47,526 nt of DNA. Origin: Chloroflexota bacterium (GTDB taxonomy: Bacteria; Chloroflexota; UBA4733). The notes below the pieces were generated by a model, which saw only the letters and a program-made list of their open reading frames with translations, made no database searches and was not told the origin of the DNA. The DNA lies in the NCBI GenBank assembly GCA_023381555.1, contig JAMCRV010000087.1, positions 1 through 47,526 on the forward strand, read 5' to 3'. Each line of letters starts with the position of its first letter. Positions within the stretch are counted from its first letter, which is position 1. Shown here piece by piece: positions 30,508 through 39,522 of the stretch. Position numbers and translations under genes: made by a program.

Positions 30508-31656
30508 ATGACTACGTGGACAGAGCGAATCAGAGCGGCGCTGGCAGGAGACGTAGCCAGCGCCGATGTGGCAGCCCTGTTTGGTGTCACCAAGCCTCTC
30601 GACGATCTTCACCAGCAGTTGGGAGATGCCCGGCTCTCCGCCGAGATCACGCACGGCGGCGGGAACTGGCAAGTGACGGTACAGACTGGCCCCATCGCTG
30701 CTCCTCTCTGGCTAGCCGATCAGCTGGTTGCACTCGCCCAGAGTCTGTGCGAAGCAGAGGCCGAATATCACCAGGGACAGCCTACGATGCTCAGCGCTGC
30801 GTCACACGCGCTCGCCGTAGCGGTACTCGAACCCCTCGAGACGATCATCGCGGAGGTTAGCGCTGCACTCATCGATCCACATCGCCCATCGCGATTGAAC
30901 TTGCCGTGGACTGTCGGACCGGACGGGGATATCGCCCACCTGCCGCTTCCAGTCCCTACGCCCCCGGGTTACCTCCGCGGGCTCTTGCTGGCGGTCGAGC
31001 GTATCCAAAGTGCCACCGGGATGCTCCTCACGGACGTCAAAACCCTCGGTCACGACGCTGCAACGCCCTCTTGGCTAATCGCCACCGTTCAACGCCTAGA
31101 AGGTGAGCTCGCGGCGGCTAGTGCTCGCCGCGCAATGCTAGATGCCCGGCTGAGCCCGCTCCTGTCGGGCCACAGTCCCGCTCTACCTTCTAGTGCGACT
31201 ACCTCCTCGGTTAGTCTGGATCTGTGGTCAGTTCTCAACACCGCGCTGGTGAGCGGGCAGCAACTTGCCGATCCGCGCTTACTGCCGGGTGCGCCGTCTT
31301 CGGCATTCTCATCTACGGACGGGGCGGCAGCGCGTCCAGGCACAGTCGCCGTCACAACAGTACCGCCCTCGGAGGTCGCAACTCCTCCGGCCGCGCCGCC
31401 AGGTCCACCTTCTACACCGCCGCCTCTGCGCCGCGGGTCGCCGGCGTCTCAGCCGGGGACGGAGGCACCACCCGAACAGGTCCGTGACCTGCCGGACATT
31501 CAAGCTGAGCTGGCGCCCCAGAGGAGCGCACACCGGCGACCTGACCGCGCAGAGGATGATGCGTCGCCGTTGCCAGACATCGGCGAGGGACCGATCAAGG
31601 CCAAACACGAAGAGCCCCTCGTGCGAGAGCTGCCACAGATTGGACCGGATTCGTAG
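30508..31656 (+). CDS. hypothetical protein with Pro-rich disordered C-terminus and three LP[D/Q]I motifs
   Basis: Starts 24 nt after the VWA gene; no recognisable family; tail contains RDLPDIQ, SPLPDIGEG, VRELPQIGPDS. Confidence 0.8.
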   Translation: MTTWTERIRAALAGDVASADVAALFGVTKPLDDLHQQLGDARLSAEITHGGGNWQVTVQTGPIAAPLWLADQLVALAQSLCEAEAEYHQGQPTMLSAASHALAVAVLEPLETIIAEVSAALIDPHRPSRLNLPWTVGPDGDIAHLPLPVPTPPGYLRGLLLAVERIQSATGMLLTDVKTLGHDAATPSWLIATVQRLEGELAAASARRAMLDARLSPLLSGHSPALPSSATTSSVSLDLWSVLNTALVSGQQLADPRLLPGAPSSAFSSTDGAAARPGTVAVTTVPPSEVATPPAAPPGPPSTPPPLRRGSPASQPGTEAPPEQVRDLPDIQAELAPQRSAHRRPDRAEDDASPLPDIGEGPIKAKHEEPLVRELPQIGPDS

Positions 31657-31774
31657 CGTTCCTGCTGTTACTGCCACCCTGTACCAGGCGACTGAGAGAC
31701 GTGTGGCTGGGACTGAGCAGGAGACGGCGGGAACGGCTAGCGTAAGGACCTGAGCAGCGAAACCACCGAACCCG

Positions 31775-32746
31775 TCAGCTCCAACGGCTCTGTTCAGGAT
31801 CTGAGTAGTCCGGTTCGGCTACCGCTTCCACGGCCTGCCAGAGGTCATCCGGGACATCAGTCGAAGCGAGCTCCACCGTCTGCTGGAGACGCTCTGGCTT
31901 CGAAATGCCCACTATGGTCGAGTGAATGCGCGGGTCCCGCAGAGAGAGCTGGAGGGCTATGGCTGCCAGCGGCACTCCAGCATCGGCGCAGAGAGCCTCA
32001 ATATTCTCGACGCGCCGTATCACCGACTGTGTGGCGTGCCGGTAGGCATACCGCGGGTAGGCTTTGGAGCCTTTGGCCAGAATGCCACTGCCATAGGGAG
32101 CGGCGTTGAGCACACCCAAACCGAGCGCAAAGGATTCAGTGAGCAACTCATCAGCGCTTCGATTGAGCAAGGTGAAGCGATTGTGCGTGATGACAGCATC
32201 GAACGCCCCAGTGCGGACATACCGCAGCATGAGATCTGCCGGTCCGCCGGCAACACCGAGGGCCCCAACGATGCCTTCGTCACGCATCTTGGTCAGCGCC
32301 TCCACTGCGCCCCCTGGCGCCATGATCTCTTCGAACGGTGCGTGCTCCGGATCGTGAAGATGTAGCAGGGGAAGGTAATCGAGGCCAAGGAGACGAAGAC
32401 TGCGCTCGACGCTCCTCCGCATCTGCTCACCACTGAACTCACCAGTCCGCAGGTTGCGGTCTGCTTTGGTCGCCAGGAGGAATCCGTCCGGTACCTTTCC
32501 AAGCTCCCTGAGGACCAGGCCAATACGCCGCTCACTCTCTCCATCACCATAGGAAGCGGCAGTGTCCACGCAGTGAATGGGTCCTGCGAAAATCGCCCGG
32601 ATCGTCTCCAGGGCCTGAGCTTCAGTCACAGCGTAGTCGAAAGTCTCAGGCATATTGCCGAGCTCGGCACAGCCGATCGTGAGAGCATCAATCATAAGTC
32701 CCGTCTTGCCGAGCACTCGTTGCGGAGCCGGCCAAGAAGTCACCAC
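31775..32746 (-). CDS. aldo/keto reductase
   Basis: DTAASYGDGESERRIGLVLREL, LLATKADRN, YLPLLHLHDPE, STIVGISKPERLQQTVE. Confidence 0.93.
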   Translation of the reverse strand: MVTSWPAPQRVLGKTGLMIDALTIGCAELGNMPETFDYAVTEAQALETIRAIFAGPIHCVDTAASYGDGESERRIGLVLRELGKVPDGFLLATKADRNLRTGEFSGEQMRRSVERSLRLLGLDYLPLLHLHDPEHAPFEEIMAPGGAVEALTKMRDEGIVGALGVAGGPADLMLRYVRTGAFDAVITHNRFTLLNRSADELLTESFALGLGVLNAAPYGSGILAKGSKAYPRYAYRHATQSVIRRVENIEALCADAGVPLAAIALQLSLRDPRIHSTIVGISKPERLQQTVELASTDVPDDLWQAVEAVAEPDYSDPEQSRWS

Positions 32747-33630
32747 GTGCCAGGTCCTTTACACTCATGAGCACAAAACTGACCCAGAATAGATCGTAGC
32801 GTAGCGCTCCGCCGCTCACCTGACAACAGTTCCCTGGGCTGGGCTCCGCGCATCAGCAGCAGTGTCAAGAAGGACGAGCGCCCCGCCCGTTCCACTCCGG
32901 CTCATACCCCACTACTGATACTGACTGCCCCTACCGCAGCCTGGAGATGAAGCAATGATCGTGCTGCTCCCTGACGGTGAGGCAGACGCACGGCGTCGCG
33001 AAGGCCTATGGAGAGCGCCTCCCACTAAGGGACGTCGCTGACATAGCCAGTCACTCTAGACCCGAGGCTGCTCGGGAATCGTGAGCGGCGTACATGGCGT
33101 ACATTATGATGGCAGTTGATGCTGATCGAGAGCGCGGGCCGGACCATCCTCATTTCTTCGGTGCACACAGCCGGCCTGCTGTCGCGGATCGAAGCCGGCA
33201 CGTATGATTGGTGAAGGCATGAGTGCTGAGGCAAGAGGCAGCCTAATCACGATGACCAGCGTTTGTACGTTCTGTTTCCGTAGATCAGCTGTACTGGTAG
33301 GCAACGGCGATGGGATTCTATGATCAACTCCCGTGCCGAAGAGACCTCCGATCGCGCCTTGCTGCCGGCTGGCGCCATCGCACCTGCCCACTACCGATGT
33401 GTGTGCGATCACGGCCGCACCAGACGGTCAGAAGACGGAAACTTTATAGCTGCACTGGGTCACGCCCACTGATCAGCGAAGTCGCTCCAATCCTGAAGCC
33501 GCGGCCGCGTGCCTCCTTGGCGCCGCAGGTGACGGTGATCCTGCGCATCGTGTTGGTACTTACCTTGCTCGCCTACGTGGTTCTCATGGGCCCCATTGCG
33601 TTCATTGGCCGTTGAAGCTGCGCTCAGATC

Positions 33631-34440
33631 CTAGCTCGACCCCCGGCGAGAGCGGCCAGTCCGGGAACGCTGCGCTTCCGGAGAGACGGGCACCACGTTG
33701 TGGCGTCCAATCTCGGCGAGAGGACTCCGGCTCTGCCCATCACCGTCTTGCTCATTCCGACGGGCATTCGGATACTTTGCCAGTAGTCCGTCAAGCACGC
33801 GCGTCACCCACATGGCACCAACGAGGCCAGAAAACGCAATGAGGGGGAGCAGGAGAAGCACACTGATAGCCTCTACAATGACCCCCACGAAGAGGAGAGA
33901 GAGGGAAGTCCCCAAATTATCGAAGACGAGCAAGAAGCTATTACGCACAGTATTTCTCAGCCGGCGATCAGTCTGAAAGACGAGTAAGCCAAACGCGAAC
34001 GGCTGAACGAGGAAGAAGAACAACAGCAGATACAGCCAGATGATATCAATGAGCTTCACGAACCCGGTGCCGTGCGTACCATAGAACCAGATGTTCACGA
34101 TAACGAGCGCACCCACGACCACATCCACTAGAGCAAGCTGCCAGGACCGCCAGAAGAACTGCCGGAAACCCGTGAAAAAGTCGCGAATAGCGATGTTCTC
34201 GCCATCTTCGTAGCGACGAGCAACGTAGAAGAGTGCGGCAACACTCGGCGGCGCCGCGATGCAGAGCACAAACGCGAACAGCAGCGAGAGAAGGAACGGC
34301 GTCCGCAGAAACGTCGCGATTCCGAACGCCGGCAGTACGACGCCTCCCACGAACCACAGAAGATTGATTGCGGTCCAGGTGATTATCTCATAGTAGTACG
34401 CTCCCAGAGTGCCCCACAATGAGCTCACAACTCGCCACAT
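33631..34440 (-). CDS. DUF624/YesL-like membrane protein
   Basis: GAYYYEIITWTAINLLWFVGGVVLPAFGIATFLRTP..., several TM helices. Confidence 0.6.
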   Translation of the reverse strand: MWRVVSSLWGTLGAYYYEIITWTAINLLWFVGGVVLPAFGIATFLRTPFLLSLLFAFVLCIAAPPSVAALFYVARRYEDGENIAIRDFFTGFRQFFWRSWQLALVDVVVGALVIVNIWFYGTHGTGFVKLIDIIWLYLLLFFFLVQPFAFGLLVFQTDRRLRNTVRNSFLLVFDNLGTSLSLLFVGVIVEAISVLLLLPLIAFSGLVGAMWVTRVLDGLLAKYPNARRNEQDGDGQSRSPLAEIGRHNVVPVSPEAQRSRTGRSRRGSS

Positions 34441-34495
34441 TGTGCCAACTCCTCCGTGAGTCTCACTTTATTTTCCCGTGCTACCATTTGCCGCG

Positions 34496-35629
34496 ATGAC
34501 TGACCAATCTTCGCCTTTACGCACAGAGCCCACTACCGCTGATGATACAGCGTATTGGGTAGCACTCTCTCAGGTCCCTGGTCTCGGTCCGGTGAAGTTT
34601 AACCGGCTTCTCACCTATTTTGGCTCAACCGTAGCGGCGTGGGAAGCCCCGCCTCGCCAGTTGCTCGATGCCGGACTGGATACGCGCACTGTTCGAGCTC
34701 TCGAGGAGCGCCGCTTGCGACAAGCGCCCGATCGTGATCTACAGACAATCGTCGGCCGCGGAGTTATAGTACTCACTCTCGCGGATGAGCGCTATCCGCG
34801 ATTACTCCGCGAAATCACTGCTCCTCCACCGGTGTTGTACGTGAAGGGCTCCCTGGAAGCTAGCGATGAGCAGGCCATTGCAGTGGTCGGTACCCGTACC
34901 TGCACCCCCTACGGCAAGATGGTGACTGAGCAGCTTGTGCGCGCTCTTGTCGGTGCCGGCTACGTCATCGTCTCAGGGCTGGCGCGCGGTGTGGACAGTC
35001 ACGCCCACCGCACGGCCCTCACTGAGCACGGACGGACGATGGCTGTCCTCGGCAGCGGGGTCAACGTCATCTACCCCAGTGAACACCGTCAGCTTGCTGA
35101 GCAGGTGAGCCGCTCAGGAGCACTGATCTCAGAATACCCTCCCTTCGCCAAGCCGGAGCGAGACAATTTCCCGGCACGTAACCGCATCATCGCGGGAGTG
35201 TCCTTGGGGGCGCTCGTGGTCGAAGCAGGCGAGGTAAGCGGAGCACTGATCACGGCGCGCATGGCGCTGGAACAGAATCGAGAGGTCTTTGCAGTTCCGG
35301 GGAGCATCACCAGCCCAGCGAGCGACGGTACCAATGGGCTCATCAAGCGTGGCGAGGCCAAGCTCGTCTCCAGAGTGGAAGATATCCTGGAGGAACTCGA
35401 GCCGGCTACCGCGCAACGAGTCGTCCAGCACGCGCTCACAGAAGTGCTTCCTGAAAATGAACTCGAAGCCACTCTCCTGCGGCTGCTTGCCGCTGAGGCA
35501 CTCCACGTCGACGAGCTGAGCCGGTCGGCAGAGCTTCCCGTAGCCACAGTGTCGGGCACGCTGACGGTACTGGAGTTGAAAGGACTCGTCCACCATTTGG
35601 GCGGCATGGTCTACTGCCGCAGCCGCTAG
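34496..35629 (+). CDS. dprA: DNA processing protein DprA
   Basis: VAVVGTRTCTPYGKMVTEQLVRAL, IVSGLARGVDSHAHRTAL, VLGSGVNVIYPSEHRQLAEQV, LFAVPG-like VFAVPGSITSPASDGTNGLIKRGA-type motif. GTG 34478 is an alternative start. Confidence 0.96.
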   Translation: MTDQSSPLRTEPTTADDTAYWVALSQVPGLGPVKFNRLLTYFGSTVAAWEAPPRQLLDAGLDTRTVRALEERRLRQAPDRDLQTIVGRGVIVLTLADERYPRLLREITAPPPVLYVKGSLEASDEQAIAVVGTRTCTPYGKMVTEQLVRALVGAGYVIVSGLARGVDSHAHRTALTEHGRTMAVLGSGVNVIYPSEHRQLAEQVSRSGALISEYPPFAKPERDNFPARNRIIAGVSLGALVVEAGEVSGALITARMALEQNREVFAVPGSITSPASDGTNGLIKRGEAKLVSRVEDILEELEPATAQRVVQHALTEVLPENELEATLLRLLAAEALHVDELSRSAELPVATVSGTLTVLELKGLVHHLGGMVYCRSR

Positions 35630-35635
35630 CTGCGG
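35617..35635. repeat. perfect hairpin CCGCAGC-CGCTA-GCTGCGG spanning both stop codons of convergent dprA and nth
   Basis: 7-bp stem; TAG of dprA at 35627-35629 and complementary stop of nth at 35626-35628 share CTAG. Confidence 0.8.
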
Positions 35636-36315
35636 TTGAGGGCAAGCCCGGTCGGGCACAGCTTCAATAGAGGACAGCTGTGGCAGAGCGGCTTGCGCGC
35701 CTGGCAGATCGCTCTTCCGTGTGCAATCAGCGCGTGGTTGACGAATCCCCATTCACCACGAGGAAAGATCGCCACGAGGTCGCGCTCGATCTTATTTGGG
35801 TCACTCTCTGGAGTAAGACCAAGCCGCTGAGCAAGCCGGGCAACGTGCGTATCGACTGCGATCCCTTCGAAAACACCAAAGGCATTGGAGAGCACGACGT
35901 TTGCGGTCTTGCGCGCGACACCAGGTATGGTCAACAGTTCTGGCATCGTGGCGGGAACGTTACCTCCAAATTCAGCGGCGATCTTGCGGGCAGCAGCGAC
36001 GACGTTCTTTGCCTTATTGTGAAAGAATCCCGTCGACCGGATTATCTGCTCGACCTCGCCGAGGTCTGCGGTTGCCATGAGCGCCGGCGTAGGAAACCGA
36101 GCGAAGAGCGCCGGCGTAACCAGGTTGACGCGCTCGTCGGTGCATTGTGCTGAGAGCACGGTAGCTACGAGGAGCTGAAAAGAGGTCTTGAAGTCAAGCG
36201 AGCATCGGGCATCGGGGTAGGTGCGGTGTAGCAGCTCAAGGATCTTGGGCACCCTGACCTGACCTGGCTCTGCCGAGCTTCGAGATTCACCAGCAGACGG
36301 GTTTGCGTCTAGCAT
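35626..36315 (-). CDS. nth: endonuclease III
   Basis: LLVATVLSAQCTDERVNLVTPALFARFP, LLTIPGVARKTANVVLSNAFG, VDTHVARLAQRLGL, C-terminal 4Fe-4S cysteines CQARKPLCHSCPLLKLC. Start set at MLDANPS (36313-36315). Confidence 0.95.
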   Translation of the reverse strand: MLDANPSAGESRSSAEPGQVRVPKILELLHRTYPDARCSLDFKTSFQLLVATVLSAQCTDERVNLVTPALFARFPTPALMATADLGEVEQIIRSTGFFHNKAKNVVAAARKIAAEFGGNVPATMPELLTIPGVARKTANVVLSNAFGVFEGIAVDTHVARLAQRLGLTPESDPNKIERDLVAIFPRGEWGFVNHALIAHGRAICQARKPLCHSCPLLKLCPTGLALNRS

Positions 36316-36481
36316 CCCAGCTCCCTCCAAGTCGCATCTCCACACAGACCCCGCCGCCTCGTCCGCACGCGAACCTCGCACGGTAATCGCGTTTGACCAA
36401 GATGCGCGACAAGCCCCGCCGTTCAGGGCGGGGAAGGATAGCGCGGCGGGACAGAGGCTCGATGCCCCTGTCCCGCCTAGT

Positions 36482-36892
36482 CTATGGTGTTTTTTGCTGT
36501 TCAATGTACTGCCGCACGATGCTGATCGGCGCGCCGCCGCAGGATGCGGCGAAGTAGGAAGGGGACCAGAGGACACCTTTCCAGTACCGGCGCTGAATAT
36601 CGGGGCACTCCTTCCGTAGCAAGCGGCTGGATACGCCTTTTCGGCTGTTTACCAGCGCCGAAACCGCTACCTTGGGCGGGTACTCCACTAGCAGATGCAC
36701 GTGGTCATCTTTGCCGTCCATCTCCACCAGGTGCGCATCGAAGTCGAGGCAGACCTTTGCGAAGATGCGCCGCAGCCGTTCAATCGCGTCGCCGTCAAAC
36801 ACCTTGCGGCGATACTTGGTCACAAAGACCAAATGGACGTGAATCTTGAAAACGCAGTGCCGTCCGTGCCTAACGTCGTTGTCATTGTCCAT
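36482..36892 (-). CDS. tnpA: IS200/IS605 Y1 transposase TnpA
   Basis: CVFKIHVHLVFVTKYRRKVF, KDDHVHLLVEYPPK (HUH), VRQYIEQQ (Tyr). Confidence 0.96.
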   Translation of the reverse strand: MDNDNDVRHGRHCVFKIHVHLVFVTKYRRKVFDGDAIERLRRIFAKVCLDFDAHLVEMDGKDDHVHLLVEYPPKVAVSALVNSRKGVSSRLLRKECPDIQRRYWKGVLWSPSYFAASCGGAPISIVRQYIEQQKTP

Positions 36893-36913
36893 AGGCTAAA
36901 TATAATTAAAGAT

Positions 36914-38188
36914 ATGAAACGCCTGCAAGCCTTCAAATACGAACTCATACCGACCGGCGAACAGCGGCGGCGGATGAGCCGCTTCGCGGGATCATGCCGC
37001 TTCGTGTTCAACAAGGCGCTGGCGTTGCAGAAGGCGCGCTATGAGCAAGGCGAGAAAAAGCTCGGCTATGCCGGGTTGTGCAAGCTGCTTACCGAATGGC
37101 GTCATAGCCCGGAAACGGCGTGGCTGGCAAATGCCCCTACACATCCCTTACAGCAGTCGCTCAAGGACCTGGAAAGGGCTTATGCCAATTTCTTCGCCCA
37201 GCGAACCGGCTTCCCGTGCTTCAAGAAGAAAGGCTGGGGCGACAGCTTCCGCTACCCCGACCCGAAACAGATCAAGCTTGATCAGGGCAACAGTCGTATC
37301 TTCCTGCCCAAGCTCGGCTGGCTGCGCTACCGCAACAGCCGGGAGATGCTCGGTACGGTGAAGCAAGTCACCGTACCGGCCAGCGGCGGCAAATGGTTCG
37401 TGTCGATTCAGACCGAGCGCGAGGTCGAGCAGCCTATCCCACAGGGTGGCGCAGTCGGCATCGACATGGGCATCGCCCGCTTCGCCACGCTCTCGGATGG
37501 CATGTTCTACGCGCCGCTCAACAGCTTCAAGCGGCACGAGGGCGCCTTGCGCAAAGCACAACAGGCGATGAGCCGCAAGGTGAAGTTCAGCAACAACTGG
37601 AAGAAGGCAAAAGCCCGCGTCCAGAAAATTCATTCCCGTATCGGCGATACCCGCCGCGACTACCTGCACAAGTGCTCAACCGCGATCAGCCAAAACCACG
37701 CGATGGTGTGTATTGAGGACTTGCAGGTGAGGAACATGTCCAAGTCGGCGGTAGGCACGCTCGAACAACCGGGAAAGCAGGTTCGGGCCAAGTCCGGCCT
37801 GAACCAATCCATCCTCGATCAAGGCTGGTTCGAGTTCCGTCGCCAGCTGGACTACAAGCTGGCGTGGCACGGCGGTCATCTCATCGCCGTGCCGCCGCAG
37901 AACACGAGCCGCACTTGCCCATGCTGCGGCCACGTGTCGGCGGACAACCGCCGCACGCAGGAACGGTTTGCATGCGTCGAATGCGGCTTCGAGGAAAACG
38001 CCGATGTTGTCGGCGCGATCAACATCCTTTCTCGCGGGATGCAAAAGCTGCGAGACGAAAGGCAGGACACGAGCGATGCTTCACTCGGGTGCGCAAGCAC
38101 AGCCCGGATCGCCTGTGAAGTGAGCGGTGCGGTAAGGCCGCCAGCAGCAGGAACCCGCCGAAGCGGCTCAATCAGGCTCAATGCCTGA
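36914..38188 (+). CDS. tnpB: TnpB RNA-guided nuclease
   Basis: GIDMGIARFATLSDG (RuvC-I), MVCIEDLQVRNM (RuvC-II), TCPCCGHVSADNRRTQERFACVECG zinc ribbon, NADVVGAINIL (RuvC-III); start at ATG 36914. Confidence 0.96.
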   Translation: MKRLQAFKYELIPTGEQRRRMSRFAGSCRFVFNKALALQKARYEQGEKKLGYAGLCKLLTEWRHSPETAWLANAPTHPLQQSLKDLERAYANFFAQRTGFPCFKKKGWGDSFRYPDPKQIKLDQGNSRIFLPKLGWLRYRNSREMLGTVKQVTVPASGGKWFVSIQTEREVEQPIPQGGAVGIDMGIARFATLSDGMFYAPLNSFKRHEGALRKAQQAMSRKVKFSNNWKKAKARVQKIHSRIGDTRRDYLHKCSTAISQNHAMVCIEDLQVRNMSKSAVGTLEQPGKQVRAKSGLNQSILDQGWFEFRRQLDYKLAWHGGHLIAVPPQNTSRTCPCCGHVSADNRRTQERFACVECGFEENADVVGAINILSRGMQKLRDERQDTSDASLGCASTARIACEVSGAVRPPAAGTRRSGSIRLNA

Positions 38189-38236
38189 TTGAGCCGCCGC
38201 AGGAATCTCCGGCCTTCAGGCCGGGGAGGATGTCAA
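38163..38236 (+). ncRNA. 3' part of candidate TnpB omega-RNA (reRNA) scaffold
   Basis: 15-bp perfect hairpin GCGGCTCAATCAGGC-TCAAT-GCCTGATTGAGCCGC overlapping the tnpB stop, then CTCCGGCC-TTCA-GGCCGGGGAG and terminal TCAA. Confidence 0.6.
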
Positions 38237-38289
38237 TGTACCCTACGTCCAGGAGAGGCGAGGAGTTCGCCGGGAGCGATCAGCCGGGG

Positions 38290-39522
38290 ATGTGTTCTGC
38301 CATGGACAAGGCTCTAAACATTATCGGCGTCATGTCTGGCACGTCAGTTGATGCAGTCGATGCCGTATCGGCACTCGTGCGCGGATCAAGAGAGACTCTC
38401 AGCGTTGAGGAGTTGGGAAGCGCTTCTGTACCATACCCTGCCCTGCTCCGTACGCGCGTGCTCCAAGCTTGCGATCCTCGCCAGAGCGTATCATCCCAGC
38501 TCATTTGCGAGCTCAATGTCGAAGTGGCCGAGCTCCACGCACGAGCCGTCCAGGAGTTGCTGCACAGCACGTCAAGTGAGCAGAGCGCAATCGACGCCGT
38601 GTGTACCCACGGCCAGACCATCTGGCACCAGGGCAAGCCCTCTCCCGGCCATCCTGCGAGCACGTTACAAATCGGGGAGCCGGGTGTCATCGCGGAGCGG
38701 ACCGGCATCACAACCGTGGCAAACTTCCGCCCCAGGGACATCGCCGCAGGAGGACAGGGTGCTCCGCTGGTGAGCTACGTCGATTGGGCGCTCTATCGCA
38801 GTTCGACGCAGCATCGCGCGCTTCAAAATCTTGGTGGCATCGGCAACGTGACGGTTCTTCCGGCGAATTGCTCGCCGGATCAGGTGTTCGCCTTCGATAC
38901 TGGGCCGGCGAATGTGCTGATCGACTCCATCGTGCGCATCGCGACAAAGGATACGCAGGCGTTCGACGTCGATGGGCAGATGGCACAGCGGGGCACTATT
39001 GATCCTGAACTACTGGAGAGCATACTGTCGCATCCCTTTCTCCACACCCCTCCTCCCAAGACAACCGGTAGGGAAGACTTCGGCATGCACTACGCCGAGG
39101 CAGTGTGGCAATTAGGGGAAGGACGAGCACTCCCGGCAGAAGACATCATTGCCACGTGTACGGCGGCTACGGCGCATTCCATTCGCAACGCATATGTCGA
39201 TTTCGTCCTCCCCCGTGTGCCAGTGACAGAGTGCTATGTGAGTGGAGGAGGGTTACGCAATCCCACACTGGTTGATCAGCTGCGAACACTGCTCGCACCA
39301 GTGCGAGTGCTACCCATCGAGGTCCTCGGTATCGATGGGCAGCATAAAGAAGCGCTCGCCTTCGCGGTGCTCGGCGCGGAGACACTTCGCGGTGTGCCGA
39401 GCTCAATTCCTGGTGCAACAGGCGCCGCTCATTCCTCAGTCCTCGGAGTCATCTGTCCTGGCCGGAACTTTCCGGCGCTGATGGCACGCCTCTACACGGG
39501 GATGACCGTCGATGTCTCCTGA
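38290..39522 (+). CDS. anmK: anhydro-N-acetylmuramic acid kinase
   Basis: NIIGVMSGTSVDAVDAVSA, THGQTIWHQGK, GVPLVSYVDW-like QGAPLVSYVDWALYR, LQNLGGIGNVTVLP, AFDTGPANVLID. Start uncertain (38230, 38290 or 38302). Confidence 0.95.
   Translation: MCSAMDKALNIIGVMSGTSVDAVDAVSALVRGSRETLSVEELGSASVPYPALLRTRVLQACDPRQSVSSQLICELNVEVAELHARAVQELLHSTSSEQSAIDAVCTHGQTIWHQGKPSPGHPASTLQIGEPGVIAERTGITTVANFRPRDIAAGGQGAPLVSYVDWALYRSSTQHRALQNLGGIGNVTVLPANCSPDQVFAFDTGPANVLIDSIVRIATKDTQAFDVDGQMAQRGTIDPELLESILSHPFLHTPPPKTTGREDFGMHYAEAVWQLGEGRALPAEDIIATCTAATAHSIRNAYVDFVLPRVPVTECYVSGGGLRNPTLVDQLRTLLAPVRVLPIEVLGIDGQHKEALAFAVLGAETLRGVPSSIPGATGAAHSSVLGVICPGRNFPALMARLYTGMTVDVS

Larger units (their letters stand above)
36393..38236. 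mobile_element. IS605-type insertion element (divergent tnpA and tnpB); boundaries inferred
   Basis: Subterminal hairpins at both ends (CCCCGCC-GTTCAG-GGCGGGG at 36414-36433; CCGGCCTTCAGGCCGG near 38209-38224), TTTGAC candidate TAM on the left, right end GGGGAGGATGTCAA. Confidence 0.75.

Noticed and set aside
36695-36913. N-terminal extension of the tnpB ORF
   Set aside because: Antisense to tnpA; conserved TnpB starts at MKRLQAFKYELIPT (36914).
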